This document shows positions 47,577-55,765 of a DNA stretch of 64,000 bases, piece after piece. The first letter of the stretch is position 1; every line of letters starts with the position of its first letter. A program made the translations under genes and the position numbers. Under the pieces are notes generated by a model. That model was not told the origin of the DNA and searched no databases. It saw only the letters and a program-made list of their open reading frames with translations. This stretch comes from C-114 sp963745405. Its GTDB lineage: Bacteria > Chloroflexota > Limnocylindria > Limnocylindrales > CSP1-4. Where the stretch lies: positions 620,001-684,000 of the forward strand of contig CAVUWY010000002.1 in the NCBI GenBank assembly GCA_963745405.1. Reading direction: 5' to 3'.

Positions 47577-48142
47577 GCGATCCGGTCGGACGGCCCGCCG
47601 AGATCGTCCTCGCCGATCCCTGCCTCGTCGTCCTCGTCGGTCCCGCCGGCTCCGGCAAGTCGACCTTTGCTCGCCGCTGGTTCGCGGCGGACGAGATCCT
47701 CTCCTCGGACGCCTTCCGCGGCCGGCTGGGCCGCGATGACGCCGACCAGCGCGCGACGGGTCGGGCCTTCCGGGCACTCCAGGCAGCCCTCGACGAACGG
47801 CTCCGGTCGGGCCGGCTGACGGTCGTCGACGCGACGAGCATCCGGACGGAGGCGCGACGCCCGCTCCTCCGGGCGGCATCGAAGGCCGGCCTGTCGGCCG
47901 TCGCGATCGTGCTGGACCTGTCCCTCGACGAGTGCCTGGCGGGCGACCTGGCCCGGTCCGATCGGCACGTCGACCCGGCGGTGATCGGACGGCAGTGGGC
48001 CGCCGTGCGGCCGCTCATCGGGTCGGCGGACCTTTCGACGCACGCCGTTCCGGCACTCCTGGCGGAGGGGTTCGAGCAGGCGATCCGCCTGGCCGGCCGC
48101 CCCGCGGTCGACGCGTCCCGGGTTCGACGACGAGCCGGGTAG
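47549..48142 (+). CDS. P-loop kinase (AAA_33 / polynucleotide kinase-like)
   Basis: The 197-residue protein has Walker A VGPAGSGKST at 30-39 and SSDAFRGRLGRD. A second motif, LTVVDATSIRTEARRPLL, is typical of 5'-polynucleotide-kinase-like P-loop enzymes. It likely phosphorylates a small molecule or nucleic acid end. TTG 47549, preceded by AGGGAGAG, overlaps the Rieske stop and fits coupled translation. No ATG or GTG gives a better start. Confidence 0.75.
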   Translation: MGRAPIAGLSDPVGRPAEIVLADPCLVVLVGPAGSGKSTFARRWFAADEILSSDAFRGRLGRDDADQRATGRAFRALQAALDERLRSGRLTVVDATSIRTEARRPLLRAASKAGLSAVAIVLDLSLDECLAGDLARSDRHVDPAVIGRQWAAVRPLIGSADLSTHAVPALLAEGFEQAIRLAGRPAVDASRVRRRAG

Positions 48143-48147
48143 TCCCG

Positions 48148-48153
48148 TACGAT
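48148..48153 (+). promoter_or_regulatory. Possible -10 (TACGAT) for the secreted protein gene
   Basis: TACGAT lies 46 bases before ATG 48200, which itself has a GGAGAG ribosome site. No clear -35 is visible. Confidence 0.35.
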
Positions 48154-48199
48154 CGGCGCGCGACCCGGCACCGGATCGCAGACGCCCTGAGGAGAGACC

Positions 48200-49072
48200 A
48201 TGCGGACGGTCGCCATCGTCTTCGCCGTGATCCTCGTCTTCCTCGGCGGCATCGCCCTGGCGGCAGTCCTCACCGGATCGTCCGGAACGCCGAGCACATC
48301 TCCCGCCGTGAGCCAGTCGGCCCCCGCGAGCGTGCCCGCGTCATCGTCGGTCGCTTCGTCGGGCGCGCCGTCGGCGGTCGCCAGCCCGACACCGACCGCA
48401 TCCTCGACACCACGGCCGTCGTCGAGCGCGAGCGCGGTGCCGGCGACGACCGTGATGTTCCGCTCGCTCAAGCTCGATGCCCGGACGGTCGCCGGCAGCC
48501 AACCGCGGCTCATCTCGTTCACGACCGACGGCCCCGGCACGGTCACCGTCAAGCTGGCCTCGGTCACGACCGGCCAGACGACCCACATGTGCCTGCGCCT
48601 CGGATCGAAGGACCTCATCTGCACCGACAAGGCCAACTCGACCGTGACGGGCATCACCAAGCAGGCCCACGGTTCCTGGCGGGTCAGCCTCCAGGGCAAC
48701 GGCACCGACACGCCGACGGTCGACGTGACGATCACGTTCAACACGTTCGCTCCCAAGCTGACGATCACCCACGCCCGCTTCGACGGGACCGCCGCCGGTG
48801 ACTACAACGGCATCGTCGTCGCCTTCACGCCGCGAGCCGCCGGCAACGCCACGCTCCAGGCCACCTGGGGCGGCCACCCGTTCCTCTACGAGGTCGACCT
48901 GTTCAACGAGACGACCGCTCAGGGCAACACGACCCTGGGCAACCAGGGCCCGGCGACGGGGACCACGAATTCGTTCCCCGTCACCGCCGGCGAGCAGTGG
49001 CGGCTCGTGCTCCAGAACATCGAGACGGGCTTCGGCCCGACCGACATGACCGCCACGATCACCTGGCCCTGA
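48200..49072 (+). CDS. Secreted or membrane-anchored protein of unknown function
   Basis: The 290-residue product begins with a signal/anchor helix (residues 3-25, VAIVFAVILVFLGGIALAAV). A Ser/Ala/Pro/Thr linker follows (26-85), then two beta-rich domains of about 95 residues each (86-180 and 185-290) with strands such as TVTVKLASVTTG and ATLQATWGG. The composition is typical of an exported surface protein. No family is recognised. Confidence 0.6.
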   Translation: MRTVAIVFAVILVFLGGIALAAVLTGSSGTPSTSPAVSQSAPASVPASSSVASSGAPSAVASPTPTASSTPRPSSSASAVPATTVMFRSLKLDARTVAGSQPRLISFTTDGPGTVTVKLASVTTGQTTHMCLRLGSKDLICTDKANSTVTGITKQAHGSWRVSLQGNGTDTPTVDVTITFNTFAPKLTITHARFDGTAAGDYNGIVVAFTPRAAGNATLQATWGGHPFLYEVDLFNETTAQGNTTLGNQGPATGTTNSFPVTAGEQWRLVLQNIETGFGPTDMTATITWP

Positions 49073-49096
49073 TCGCGGCCGGCGTCCCCGGTTCCC

Positions 49097-49423
49097 TCAA
49101 AGACCCTCGAGCTCGTCAGGTCGGACGACCCGGCCGTACGGCTTCGCCCGCAGGTCAGTCCAGACACCGGTCGTCGTGTAGACGTCGTCAAGGAACAGCG
49201 CGACCGCCTCCTCCGCGCTGCCGGCACGGACGATGAGGAGGGCGGTCGAGAGGTCGAGATGACCGCCGGCCTCGACGATCACCCCGGCATCGCGGAGCTT
49301 CCCGACGTGGGCGAGGTGCTGGGGGCGGACGGCCGGTCGTCGTTCGGCGGCCTCCGGCGTGTAGGTCGCCTCGACCATGTACACGGTCTCGATCGCGATG
49401 TCGGCCGGGATCTCGTCGCTCAT
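49097..49423 (-). CDS. YCII-family protein
   Basis: The 108-residue protein fits the YCII (YciI-like) fold: VYMVEATYTPEAAERRPAVR, HLAHVGKLRDAGVIVEAGG, LLIVRAGSAEEAVALFLDDV. The domain has a small alpha/beta ferredoxin-like fold with a putative catalytic His, and its role is usually unknown. CATGAT ends seven bases before ATG 49423, suggesting a leaderless mRNA and favouring this start over the ATG 12 bases upstream. Confidence 0.8.
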   Translation of the reverse strand: MSDEIPADIAIETVYMVEATYTPEAAERRPAVRPQHLAHVGKLRDAGVIVEAGGHLDLSTALLIVRAGSAEEAVALFLDDVYTTTGVWTDLRAKPYGRVVRPDELEGL

Positions 49424-49861
49424 CCGTCCGATCATGCCACCGCCGGCGGCTTCCGGCACTCTCCCTCGCCCGCTCGGAGCGCACCGACCGCGGCGATCTT
49501 CGTGACGCCTACCCACCCGGTGGGTGGTATGTCGTCGATGCACCATCGCGCGACCCTGCCGGACCTCGGTGCACGCTCAGCGCGGGGTCGATCCGTCGCG
49601 CGACAGGCCCGATCCGTACATATCACCCGTGTCACGGGTAGGTGTCACGGTTCGGCGCCTCCGCGCTCGATACCACCCGCCTGGCGAATATCGGGGGCGG
49701 GCACCAGGTCGAGTTCGGAGCCGATCAGACGCGCCGGACGCGTATCCCCGCGAGCGCAGCGACCGAGCTGCTTGCGCCGTGCGCGGACGGGCCTCTGGCC
49801 CAGGTGATCCATCCACGCGCATCGCGCGAGAGACACTTCGTCCGCCACATACCCGGAACCG
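49424..49861. other. Intergenic region with a short direct repeat
   Basis: No gene is supported in these 438 bases. GTGTCACGG occurs at 49629-49637 and 49642-49650, 13 bases apart, next to an AT-richer patch. It could be a binding site, but no gene start follows it. Confidence 0.4.
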
Positions 49862-50629
49862 TTACCCGGCCGCGATGAGGACGATGGCGACCGCGGCGAG
49901 CACGATCCCGACGGCATGGCTGCGGGTCACCCGCTCGTGGAGGACCACTGTCGCGAGGATGATCGTCGTGACCGGGTAGAGCGACGAGAGCACCCCGGCG
50001 ATGTCGAGCCGCCCCGCCTGTGCGGCCAGGATGAAGAACGCATTGCCCGCCATGTCCCCGATACCGACCGCCGCCGCGATGCCGACCACGGGCCGGCGCA
50101 GCCGCCACGGACGACGGGCCACGACGATGACGATCGATACGGCCGCCGCCTCCACGAGCCGGACGACCACGAGGGGCCCGAACACCGAGCCATCGGTGAA
50201 CCGCGAGGCGCAGACGTTGAACAGGCCGAAGCCCGCGCCGGCGAGCAGCCCGAACCGGAGTCCGGACGGGCGGTCGCCCTGGGGGTCCGCCGACGTCGAG
50301 ACGAGGACAACGGCGACGACCGCGAGGAGGATGCCGATCACCTGGATCGCGGCCGGTGTCCCCTGGAGCACCCATCCGGCGAGCACCGGGATGGCGGCGG
50401 CGAGGATGCCCGTCAGGGGAGCGACGGTCGCGATCCGCCCGGTCGCCAGGCCGTGGTAGAGGCTCGTCAGCCCGATCGATCCGGCGATCCCGGCGGCGAT
50501 CGCCCAGCCGACGTCGGTGAGAGCGGGGAGCGGTTCACCGCGGATCGCGAAGAAGATCGCGGCGAGGGCCATCCCGACGAGCTGGGCGACGAGGACGACG
50601 CCGAACACGGGTCCCCTCCGGGCCGCCAT
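49862..50629 (-). CDS. EamA/DMT-family transporter
   Basis: The 255 residues from ATG 50627-50629 contain nine helices of an EamA exporter (first repeat about 8-90, second about 110-255, ending VTRSHAVGIVLAAVAIVLI). The first helix is missing from this start but is encoded in frame just upstream: TVVYGILSAISWGAADFGGG. No ATG, GTG or TTG lies between it and the in-frame stop. A CTG at 50732-50734 overlaps the stop of the Rad50-like gene and is the likely start (290 residues). Confidence 0.85.
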   Translation of the reverse strand: MAARRGPVFGVVLVAQLVGMALAAIFFAIRGEPLPALTDVGWAIAAGIAGSIGLTSLYHGLATGRIATVAPLTGILAAAIPVLAGWVLQGTPAAIQVIGILLAVVAVVLVSTSADPQGDRPSGLRFGLLAGAGFGLFNVCASRFTDGSVFGPLVVVRLVEAAAVSIVIVVARRPWRLRRPVVGIAAAVGIGDMAGNAFFILAAQAGRLDIAGVLSSLYPVTTIILATVVLHERVTRSHAVGIVLAAVAIVLIAAG

Positions 50630-50730
50630 CCCGCCACCGAAGTCGGCGGCGCCCCACGAGATCGCGGAGAGGATGCCGTAGACGACGGTGAGCGTGCCTG
50701 CGTCGGGCGCGGGGGCGATGAGCGGCTCCG

Positions 50731-53004
50731 TCAGGCGGTGGCGGGCGACGATCCGTCGGCGGGCGACGACCCGTCGGCGGGCGACGCGACGGTCGGGGCA
50801 TCGGTCGAGTCACCCGCGTCGGCGGCGTCGGCTGCCTGCGAGCCGTCCGGCCCGGCCTCGTCGAGGGCGGCCGGAGCCGGCAGCTCGACGACAGCATCCG
50901 CGATCCCGTCGTATCGATCCGACGTCGTCAGGTAGATGACCTGGAAGTCGCCGGTCAGCGCGCGGAGGAGCCCGAGCGACTCGGTCGCCCGTCGGTCGTC
51001 GAAGGTCACGAACGGGTCGTCGAAGATGAGCGGCGGTCGCCGATCGCCGGTGACGAGGCGGACGAGGCCGAGCCGGGCCGCGAGGTAGACCTGGTCGAGG
51101 GTGCCCTGGCTCAGCTCGCGGACGTCGACCCAGCCCGCCCGCTCGGGCGCGAACACGGCCATGTCGAGCGTCCGATCGTCGACCTGGACCCGTCGATACC
51201 GTCCCGAGGTGATCCGGGCGATGTCGCCGACCATCGATCGCTCGAGGTAGCGGGTGGCGGTCCGCATCGTCGCCTGCTCGGCCTGCTCGATGGCGGCCAG
51301 CGTTTGCTCGTAGATCCGGTTGCGGCGCTGGTAGCCCGCGAGCTGGTCGCGCCACGATGCCAGCCGCTCGGCCTCACCGCTCACCTGCTCGGCGTCGACC
51401 GTGTTCGCCTCGACCCGGGCACGGGCATTCGCCTCGTCGTCCCGGGCGCGATCGAGGGAGCCTTCCTGGTCGCGGACCTCCGCCTCGAGCCGCTCGCGGG
51501 CCCGCGGCTCCCGAGCGATCGGGCCGAGCGCAGCGAGGGCGCCGCTCTTCTGCTCGATCTCGAGGGCCGCCGCGTCACGGAGCGACGGCAGCGTCTCGGC
51601 CGGCTCCCGCCCGACGAGGCCGTCGAGCTGGGCCGTCAGCGTATCGATGCGGGCGACGTGGGCCTCCTCCTCGTGGAGCAGCGTCTCGGCGGCGCCGATG
51701 TCGAGCAGGCCGATCGTCGCGAGCTGGGCCTCCGAGTCGAGCTCGGCCTGGCGCAGCTCCTGCTCGATCTGGGAGCGGCCCCGCAGACGGCGGTCGATCT
51801 CCTCGCCGGCAAGCTGTTTCTGCGTCTGCAGATCGCTGGCGGCCGAGCGCTGGCGGCGGGCGAAGACGGCGACGAGGACGCCGATGACGACGAGGCCGAT
51901 GCCGACCGGCAGGAGGAAGACCGCGTCCTGGGTGACCAGGGCGGATGCCGCCGCGAGGCCGACCCCGATGACGACGAGGATGATGGCCACGGCGATCGGC
52001 GCCTTCCACGTGGGCTCCAGCGCAGAGACCTCGTAGTTGACCTCGACCTCGCCCTCGAGGCGGGCCCGCAGTTCGCGCATCTGGCCGTCGAGGGTCCGCA
52101 GCCGGGCGACGACCTGGCTGAGGATCGGCAAGGGGTTCGGCGAGGGGTGGGTCGTCGCGAGGACGGCGATCTCCTCGCTCACGGTGACAGCCGTCCGGTA
52201 CCGCTCGAACCGTTCCCGGGCGGCGGCCTGCTCGGCGGTGAGGCGCTCCGCCTGGCGAGCCTTCTCGAGGAGGGCCCGGCTCTCCACGAGGGAGGCCTCG
52301 ACCGCGGCGCGCCGCTCGCGCGAGCTCGCCAGCGTGTCGCGATCGCGCTCGAGGAGGGCGAGGGCGGCTTCGCCCTGTTCGACCGCCCCGGCCGATTGCT
52401 TGACGGCCTCCTCGGCGACCCGGAGGCGGCCGGGGTTCTTCTCGCCGCCACGGCTCATGTCCTTGATCGCCTTGTCGAGCTTCTTCTTGGCCGCCGACGT
52501 CCCCCGGTCCGCGCCGCTGATCGACGCCTGGAGGCGGTCGCGCAGGGCCGACTCGTCGCGGGCGAGGTCGTCCATCTCGTGGTGGCGGACCGAGGCGGTC
52601 GATCGGAAGAACGGCTCGGTCGGGATGCCGGTCAGCTCGGCGAGGCGGGCGTCGGCCTCGGTCGGGTCGGTCGTCGTCTCTCCTTCGACCTCGAGGGCGA
52701 CAGTCCCCTTGGCGGCACGGAACGACTTCTCGAGGCTGCCGCGACGGGCACCGTCCTCGTCCTCCTGGACGAACTCGAGGCGGACCCACGGCCGCGAGTC
52801 CTCCGGCGCTCCCCACGGCCGCAGGGCGTCGAGATCGGCGCTCGCCGAGGTGACCTTGCGGGTGAGGGCGAGCTCGAGGATCCGCTGGATCGTGGACTTG
52901 CCGGCCTCGTTGGGGCCGCGGACGACGGTCAGACCCGGGGCGAGCTCGATGTCGAGGTCGCGGTAGCGACGGACGTCGCGGGCCTGGAGCCGGAGGACCC
53001 TCAC
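50731..53004 (-). CDS. Membrane-spanning Rad50/SbcC-like ATPase (YhaN type)
   Basis: The 757-residue protein has ABC-ATPase halves at both ends: Walker A RGPNEAGKST (29-38), then the signature LSQGTLDQVYLAARLGL near 630 and Walker B LIFDDPFVTFD near 659. Coiled coils lie between. Instead of a zinc hook, two transmembrane helices (about 334-353 and 361-380) sit in the middle, as in YhaN-like proteins. With the adjacent Mre11-like nuclease it should form a membrane-tethered DNA-end processing complex. Its ATG overlaps the nuclease stop by four bases. The tail has a short Pro-Ala-Asp-Gly-Ser-Ser repeat. Confidence 0.88.
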   Translation of the reverse strand: MRVLRLQARDVRRYRDLDIELAPGLTVVRGPNEAGKSTIQRILELALTRKVTSASADLDALRPWGAPEDSRPWVRLEFVQEDEDGARRGSLEKSFRAAKGTVALEVEGETTTDPTEADARLAELTGIPTEPFFRSTASVRHHEMDDLARDESALRDRLQASISGADRGTSAAKKKLDKAIKDMSRGGEKNPGRLRVAEEAVKQSAGAVEQGEAALALLERDRDTLASSRERRAAVEASLVESRALLEKARQAERLTAEQAAARERFERYRTAVTVSEEIAVLATTHPSPNPLPILSQVVARLRTLDGQMRELRARLEGEVEVNYEVSALEPTWKAPIAVAIILVVIGVGLAAASALVTQDAVFLLPVGIGLVVIGVLVAVFARRQRSAASDLQTQKQLAGEEIDRRLRGRSQIEQELRQAELDSEAQLATIGLLDIGAAETLLHEEEAHVARIDTLTAQLDGLVGREPAETLPSLRDAAALEIEQKSGALAALGPIAREPRARERLEAEVRDQEGSLDRARDDEANARARVEANTVDAEQVSGEAERLASWRDQLAGYQRRNRIYEQTLAAIEQAEQATMRTATRYLERSMVGDIARITSGRYRRVQVDDRTLDMAVFAPERAGWVDVRELSQGTLDQVYLAARLGLVRLVTGDRRPPLIFDDPFVTFDDRRATESLGLLRALTGDFQVIYLTTSDRYDGIADAVVELPAPAALDEAGPDGSQAADAADAGDSTDAPTVASPADGSSPADGSSPATA

Positions 53005-54170
53005 AGGGTCACCTCGTGGCCGCCGAGGAGGAGCCGGCCGAGGCGGAGCGAATCGCGGGTCTCGGCGGCCTCATCGGCGCGACCGGCCGCCTCGAGCTCG
53101 CCGATCCGTGCCTCCGTGTTGCGGATGAAGGCGCCCAGGATCGTGTCCTCGGGCGGGATCGGCCCGCTCGTCAGGGCCGGCACGGAGACATCGCGGACCC
53201 GGACCTTGAGGACGGCCGGGGCGAGGGCCGCCTCGACCTCGTCGATGTCGAGGTCGAGCTCATCTGGCCGGACGCCGGTGAGGCGGACGTCGAGGATCAC
53301 GTCCGGGTCGGCCCGCGATCGGAGGCCGGCGATGAGGGCGGCCTGGCTCGGGATGGTCGTCGCATCGAGGTCGAGCTTCTCGAAGCGGGTCTTGCCGACC
53401 TGGCGCTCCTCGGCGACGACCGTCCGCGCACCGTCGGCGTCGACATCGAGGGTGACGAGGAGGACCTTGCCGGCCCGATCCTGGTCGACCGCCACCGGCT
53501 CCGGCGCGCCGGAGTAGGCGTAGACCGTCCCGCCCGCCCGGCCGCGCTGGACCGAATGCCAGTGGCCGAGGGCGAGGTAGTCGAGCTCGGAGGCGGCGAT
53601 CTCGTCGGCGGTGAAGACGACCTCGTCGTGCTCGGTCATGCCGGCGACGGAGAGTGATCCGTGGATCATCCCGATCCGCCACGTCCGCTGGTCGCTCGGC
53701 GCGGCGTGGAAGTCGGCCAGCGGACTCTGGGTCGCCCGCTTCGTGGCGAAGACACGCCCGTAGACGATGGCGTCGAGGATCGGATAGTCGATCTCGGGGC
53801 TGTCGGGCGTGAGCACGACCACGAGCTCGCTGTCCCTGGTCACGCCGGCCATGGCGGCCAGGTCGTTGGCCCGGTAGATCGAGGCTCGGTCGTAGACGTC
53901 GTGGGTGCCCGGGATGAGGACCGTCCGGATCGTCGCCTCGGCCAGCCGGTTCAGCTCGGCCGCGACGCGCTCCACGCTCCGCCGGGGCTGCGTGTTGGAG
54001 TCGAACAGGTCGCCGGCGATGAGGACGAGATCGACCTTCTCGGCGAGGGCGAGGTCGACGGTCGCCCGGAAGGCGGCGAACTGGCGCTCTCGCTGCGCGG
54101 CGGCCTGCTCACCGAGGTCGGCGTGGCGCGCACCGAGGTGGACGTCGGCCGTATGGAGGAGTCGCAGCAC
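53001..54170 (-). CDS. Mre11/SbcD-like DNA exonuclease (YhaO type)
   Basis: The 389-residue metallophosphoesterase has the five motifs of Mre11 nucleases: ADVHLG, LIAGDLFD, IPGTHDVYD (Thr in place of the common Asn), GMIHGSL and LALGHWH. It probably trims DNA ends using two metal ions. The C-terminal part (about 285-389) would bind the coiled-coil ATPase encoded directly after it, with which it overlaps by four bases (ATGA). Confidence 0.9.
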   Translation of the reverse strand: MLRLLHTADVHLGARHADLGEQAAAQRERQFAAFRATVDLALAEKVDLVLIAGDLFDSNTQPRRSVERVAAELNRLAEATIRTVLIPGTHDVYDRASIYRANDLAAMAGVTRDSELVVVLTPDSPEIDYPILDAIVYGRVFATKRATQSPLADFHAAPSDQRTWRIGMIHGSLSVAGMTEHDEVVFTADEIAASELDYLALGHWHSVQRGRAGGTVYAYSGAPEPVAVDQDRAGKVLLVTLDVDADGARTVVAEERQVGKTRFEKLDLDATTIPSQAALIAGLRSRADPDVILDVRLTGVRPDELDLDIDEVEAALAPAVLKVRVRDVSVPALTSGPIPPEDTILGAFIRNTEARIGELEAAGRADEAAETRDSLRLGRLLLGGHEVTL

Positions 54171-54640
54171 GCCGGATGAGCCTCGCGTCGTCGAGTGGAT
54201 CCTGGTCGGCGCGAGACTCGATCCGGGCCGTAGAGCGAGCGACGGCGCTGCGCGCGGGCGCCGGCGCGGAGCGAGCGAGGAGCCCCCTGGCCCTCGCTCG
54301 CGGGTCGAGTCTCGAGCCCGATTGTGACAGGTTCATCGGCGCGCGGTCTCGGCCGGACGCACCGCGGGAACGCGTCCGGATCGACCCGTGGGACGAGCCC
54401 CCGGACGACGCTTGTGGGACCGGCGCGGGACCGGCGCGGGACCGGCGCGGGACCGGCGCGGACCGTTTTCCGAGTCGGTGCTATCCTCCCCGCCGAACTA
54501 CCGGTGCGCCCCGTTCATGGGTCCTCGACATCGGCACCTGGGGCGCGCGGTCGCGGCTTCTCCCGCCGGGCGCTCCGCTCCGGGTGCCGTCGGCGTGATC
54601 GGAGAGCACCACCGAGCATCGTCGCGCCTGGGAGGCACTC
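54171..54640. other. Non-coding region upstream of the zinc-ribbon gene, with tandem repeats
   Basis: I see no convincing gene in these 470 bases. It holds a minisatellite at 54416-54465. TATCCT, in the AT-richer stretch at 54464-54486, is a possible -10 for the zinc-ribbon gene. Confidence 0.45.
54416..54465. repeat. 11-bp tandem repeat (4.5 copies)
   Basis: The unit GGGACCGGCGC is repeated exactly four times (54416-54459), followed by a partial copy. It is in no supported gene and ends just before the T-rich stretch upstream of the zinc-ribbon gene. Confidence 0.9.
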
Positions 54641-54979
54641 GTGACCTACACCGATCGAACCATCGTCTGCGTCGACTGTGGTGTCGACTTCATCCACTCG
54701 GCTGCCGACCAGGAGTTCTACGCCCAGAAGGGCTTCGTCTCCGAGCCGAAGCGCTGCACGAGCTGCCGGGCGAGCCGGCGCTCCGCGCGCGAGGGCGGCT
54801 ACGACGTCCGGGACATCGGCGGACCGCGCGGCTACGAGCGGGGTGACGATCGGCCCGTGCGAGAGTACTTCGCGGTCGTCTGCAGCTCGTGCGGGAACCA
54901 GGCCCAGGTTCCCTTCAAGCCGCGGATGGATCGACCGGTGTACTGCTCGGACTGCTTCCGGACCGTCAAGCCGAGCTGA
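54641..54979 (+). CDS. Double zinc-ribbon protein
   Basis: The 112-residue protein has two four-Cys modules. The N-terminal one (CVDCG ... CTSCR, about C10, C13, C39, C42, with the FYAQKGF spacer) matches the probable-zinc-ribbon family. The C-terminal one is CSSCG and CSDCF (about residues 82-106), separated by QAQVPFKPRMDRPVY. Small proteins of this type occur widely in Chloroflexi and related phyla, perhaps binding RNA; the function is unproven. GTG 54641 follows GGGAGGCACTC. Confidence 0.8.
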   Translation: MTYTDRTIVCVDCGVDFIHSAADQEFYAQKGFVSEPKRCTSCRASRRSAREGGYDVRDIGGPRGYERGDDRPVREYFAVVCSSCGNQAQVPFKPRMDRPVYCSDCFRTVKPS

Positions 54980-55765
54980 CCCGACTCGGCTCCTCGACGG
55001 GGGCATAGCCGGCTGGCGCGGGACGGCGTGGCTGGCGCGGGCGGCGGTGGAGCGGGCCGCGGGCCTGCGAGGCCCGGGCGGCGTTGCGTGACGCCACCGA
55101 TCCGCTGCCACATGTTCGGCAGGTGAACGTTATCCGGGCGGTGGGGCCGATCCGCTGCCAGATGTTCCCCAGGTGAACGTTGGGTGGCGTTTGATGCTCG
55201 ATCCCCGTGCCCGGAGTCGTCCCATCCGCTCCGACTGAGCGTGGGCCACGGCCGCAACGATCGGCGCCATGGCTTTGGCACCCCTCAATGTCCGAATAGC
55301 GATCAAATGGCAGCCACTGACGCCGGGCGACGCACGACTGGCGAGGTCAAAGCACCGGATCGGGAGAACCTCACGGGGCGCCGCCGCGGACCTCCGGGAC
55401 GGATCGATGGCCGGCCGGCACGCCTCCTCCATCCCAGATGGTGTCCGCGTACCGTCCGGCCATCACACGATGTCGATCCGGTGCCGGCCGAAGCGACTCG
55501 TTGACCAGTGATACGCCAGACGCGCGGCAGAGGTTCAAACCGACCTCAGGAACCGCCCGACCTCGCCCCGGCCTCGCCCCGGTCCGCCCTGGTCCGACCG
55601 CAGTGGTCGCCTCACCTTGCCGGGCCGCCGCTCGACCGTCACCATGGCGGAACGGCTCGGACAGCCGCGGCGATCGCCCGAGCCGACGAGGCCGGCTGAA
55701 CGAGCGATGACGGTGGCACGACCGGTGACGACGGCACGAACGATGACAAGGGGAACCCCGGCGCG
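54980..55765. other. Long gene-poor region with a 35-bp direct repeat
   Basis: In 786 bases I find no frame with convincing coding character. The left part carries GC-rich inverted segments and a pair of 35-bp repeats 50 bp apart. The end holds an AAGGGG-type ribosome site for the efflux pump gene. Confidence 0.45.
55097..55181. repeat. 35-bp direct repeat, two copies, 50-bp period
   Basis: Copies at 55097-55131 and 55147-55181 share CCGATCCGCTGCCA at the left and AGGTGAACGTT at the right, differing at only three central positions. The copies are separated by 15 bases. They lie in non-coding DNA. Confidence 0.85.

Noticed and set aside
49642..49878. A 78-codon frame beginning at the second GTGTCACGG repeat
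   Set aside because: No recognisable domain or ribosome site, and an equally open frame exists on the other strand.
55269..55511. An 80-codon plus-strand frame in the gene-poor region
   Set aside because: No ribosome site, mixed low-bias composition and overlapping frames of equal quality. It is not supported as a gene.
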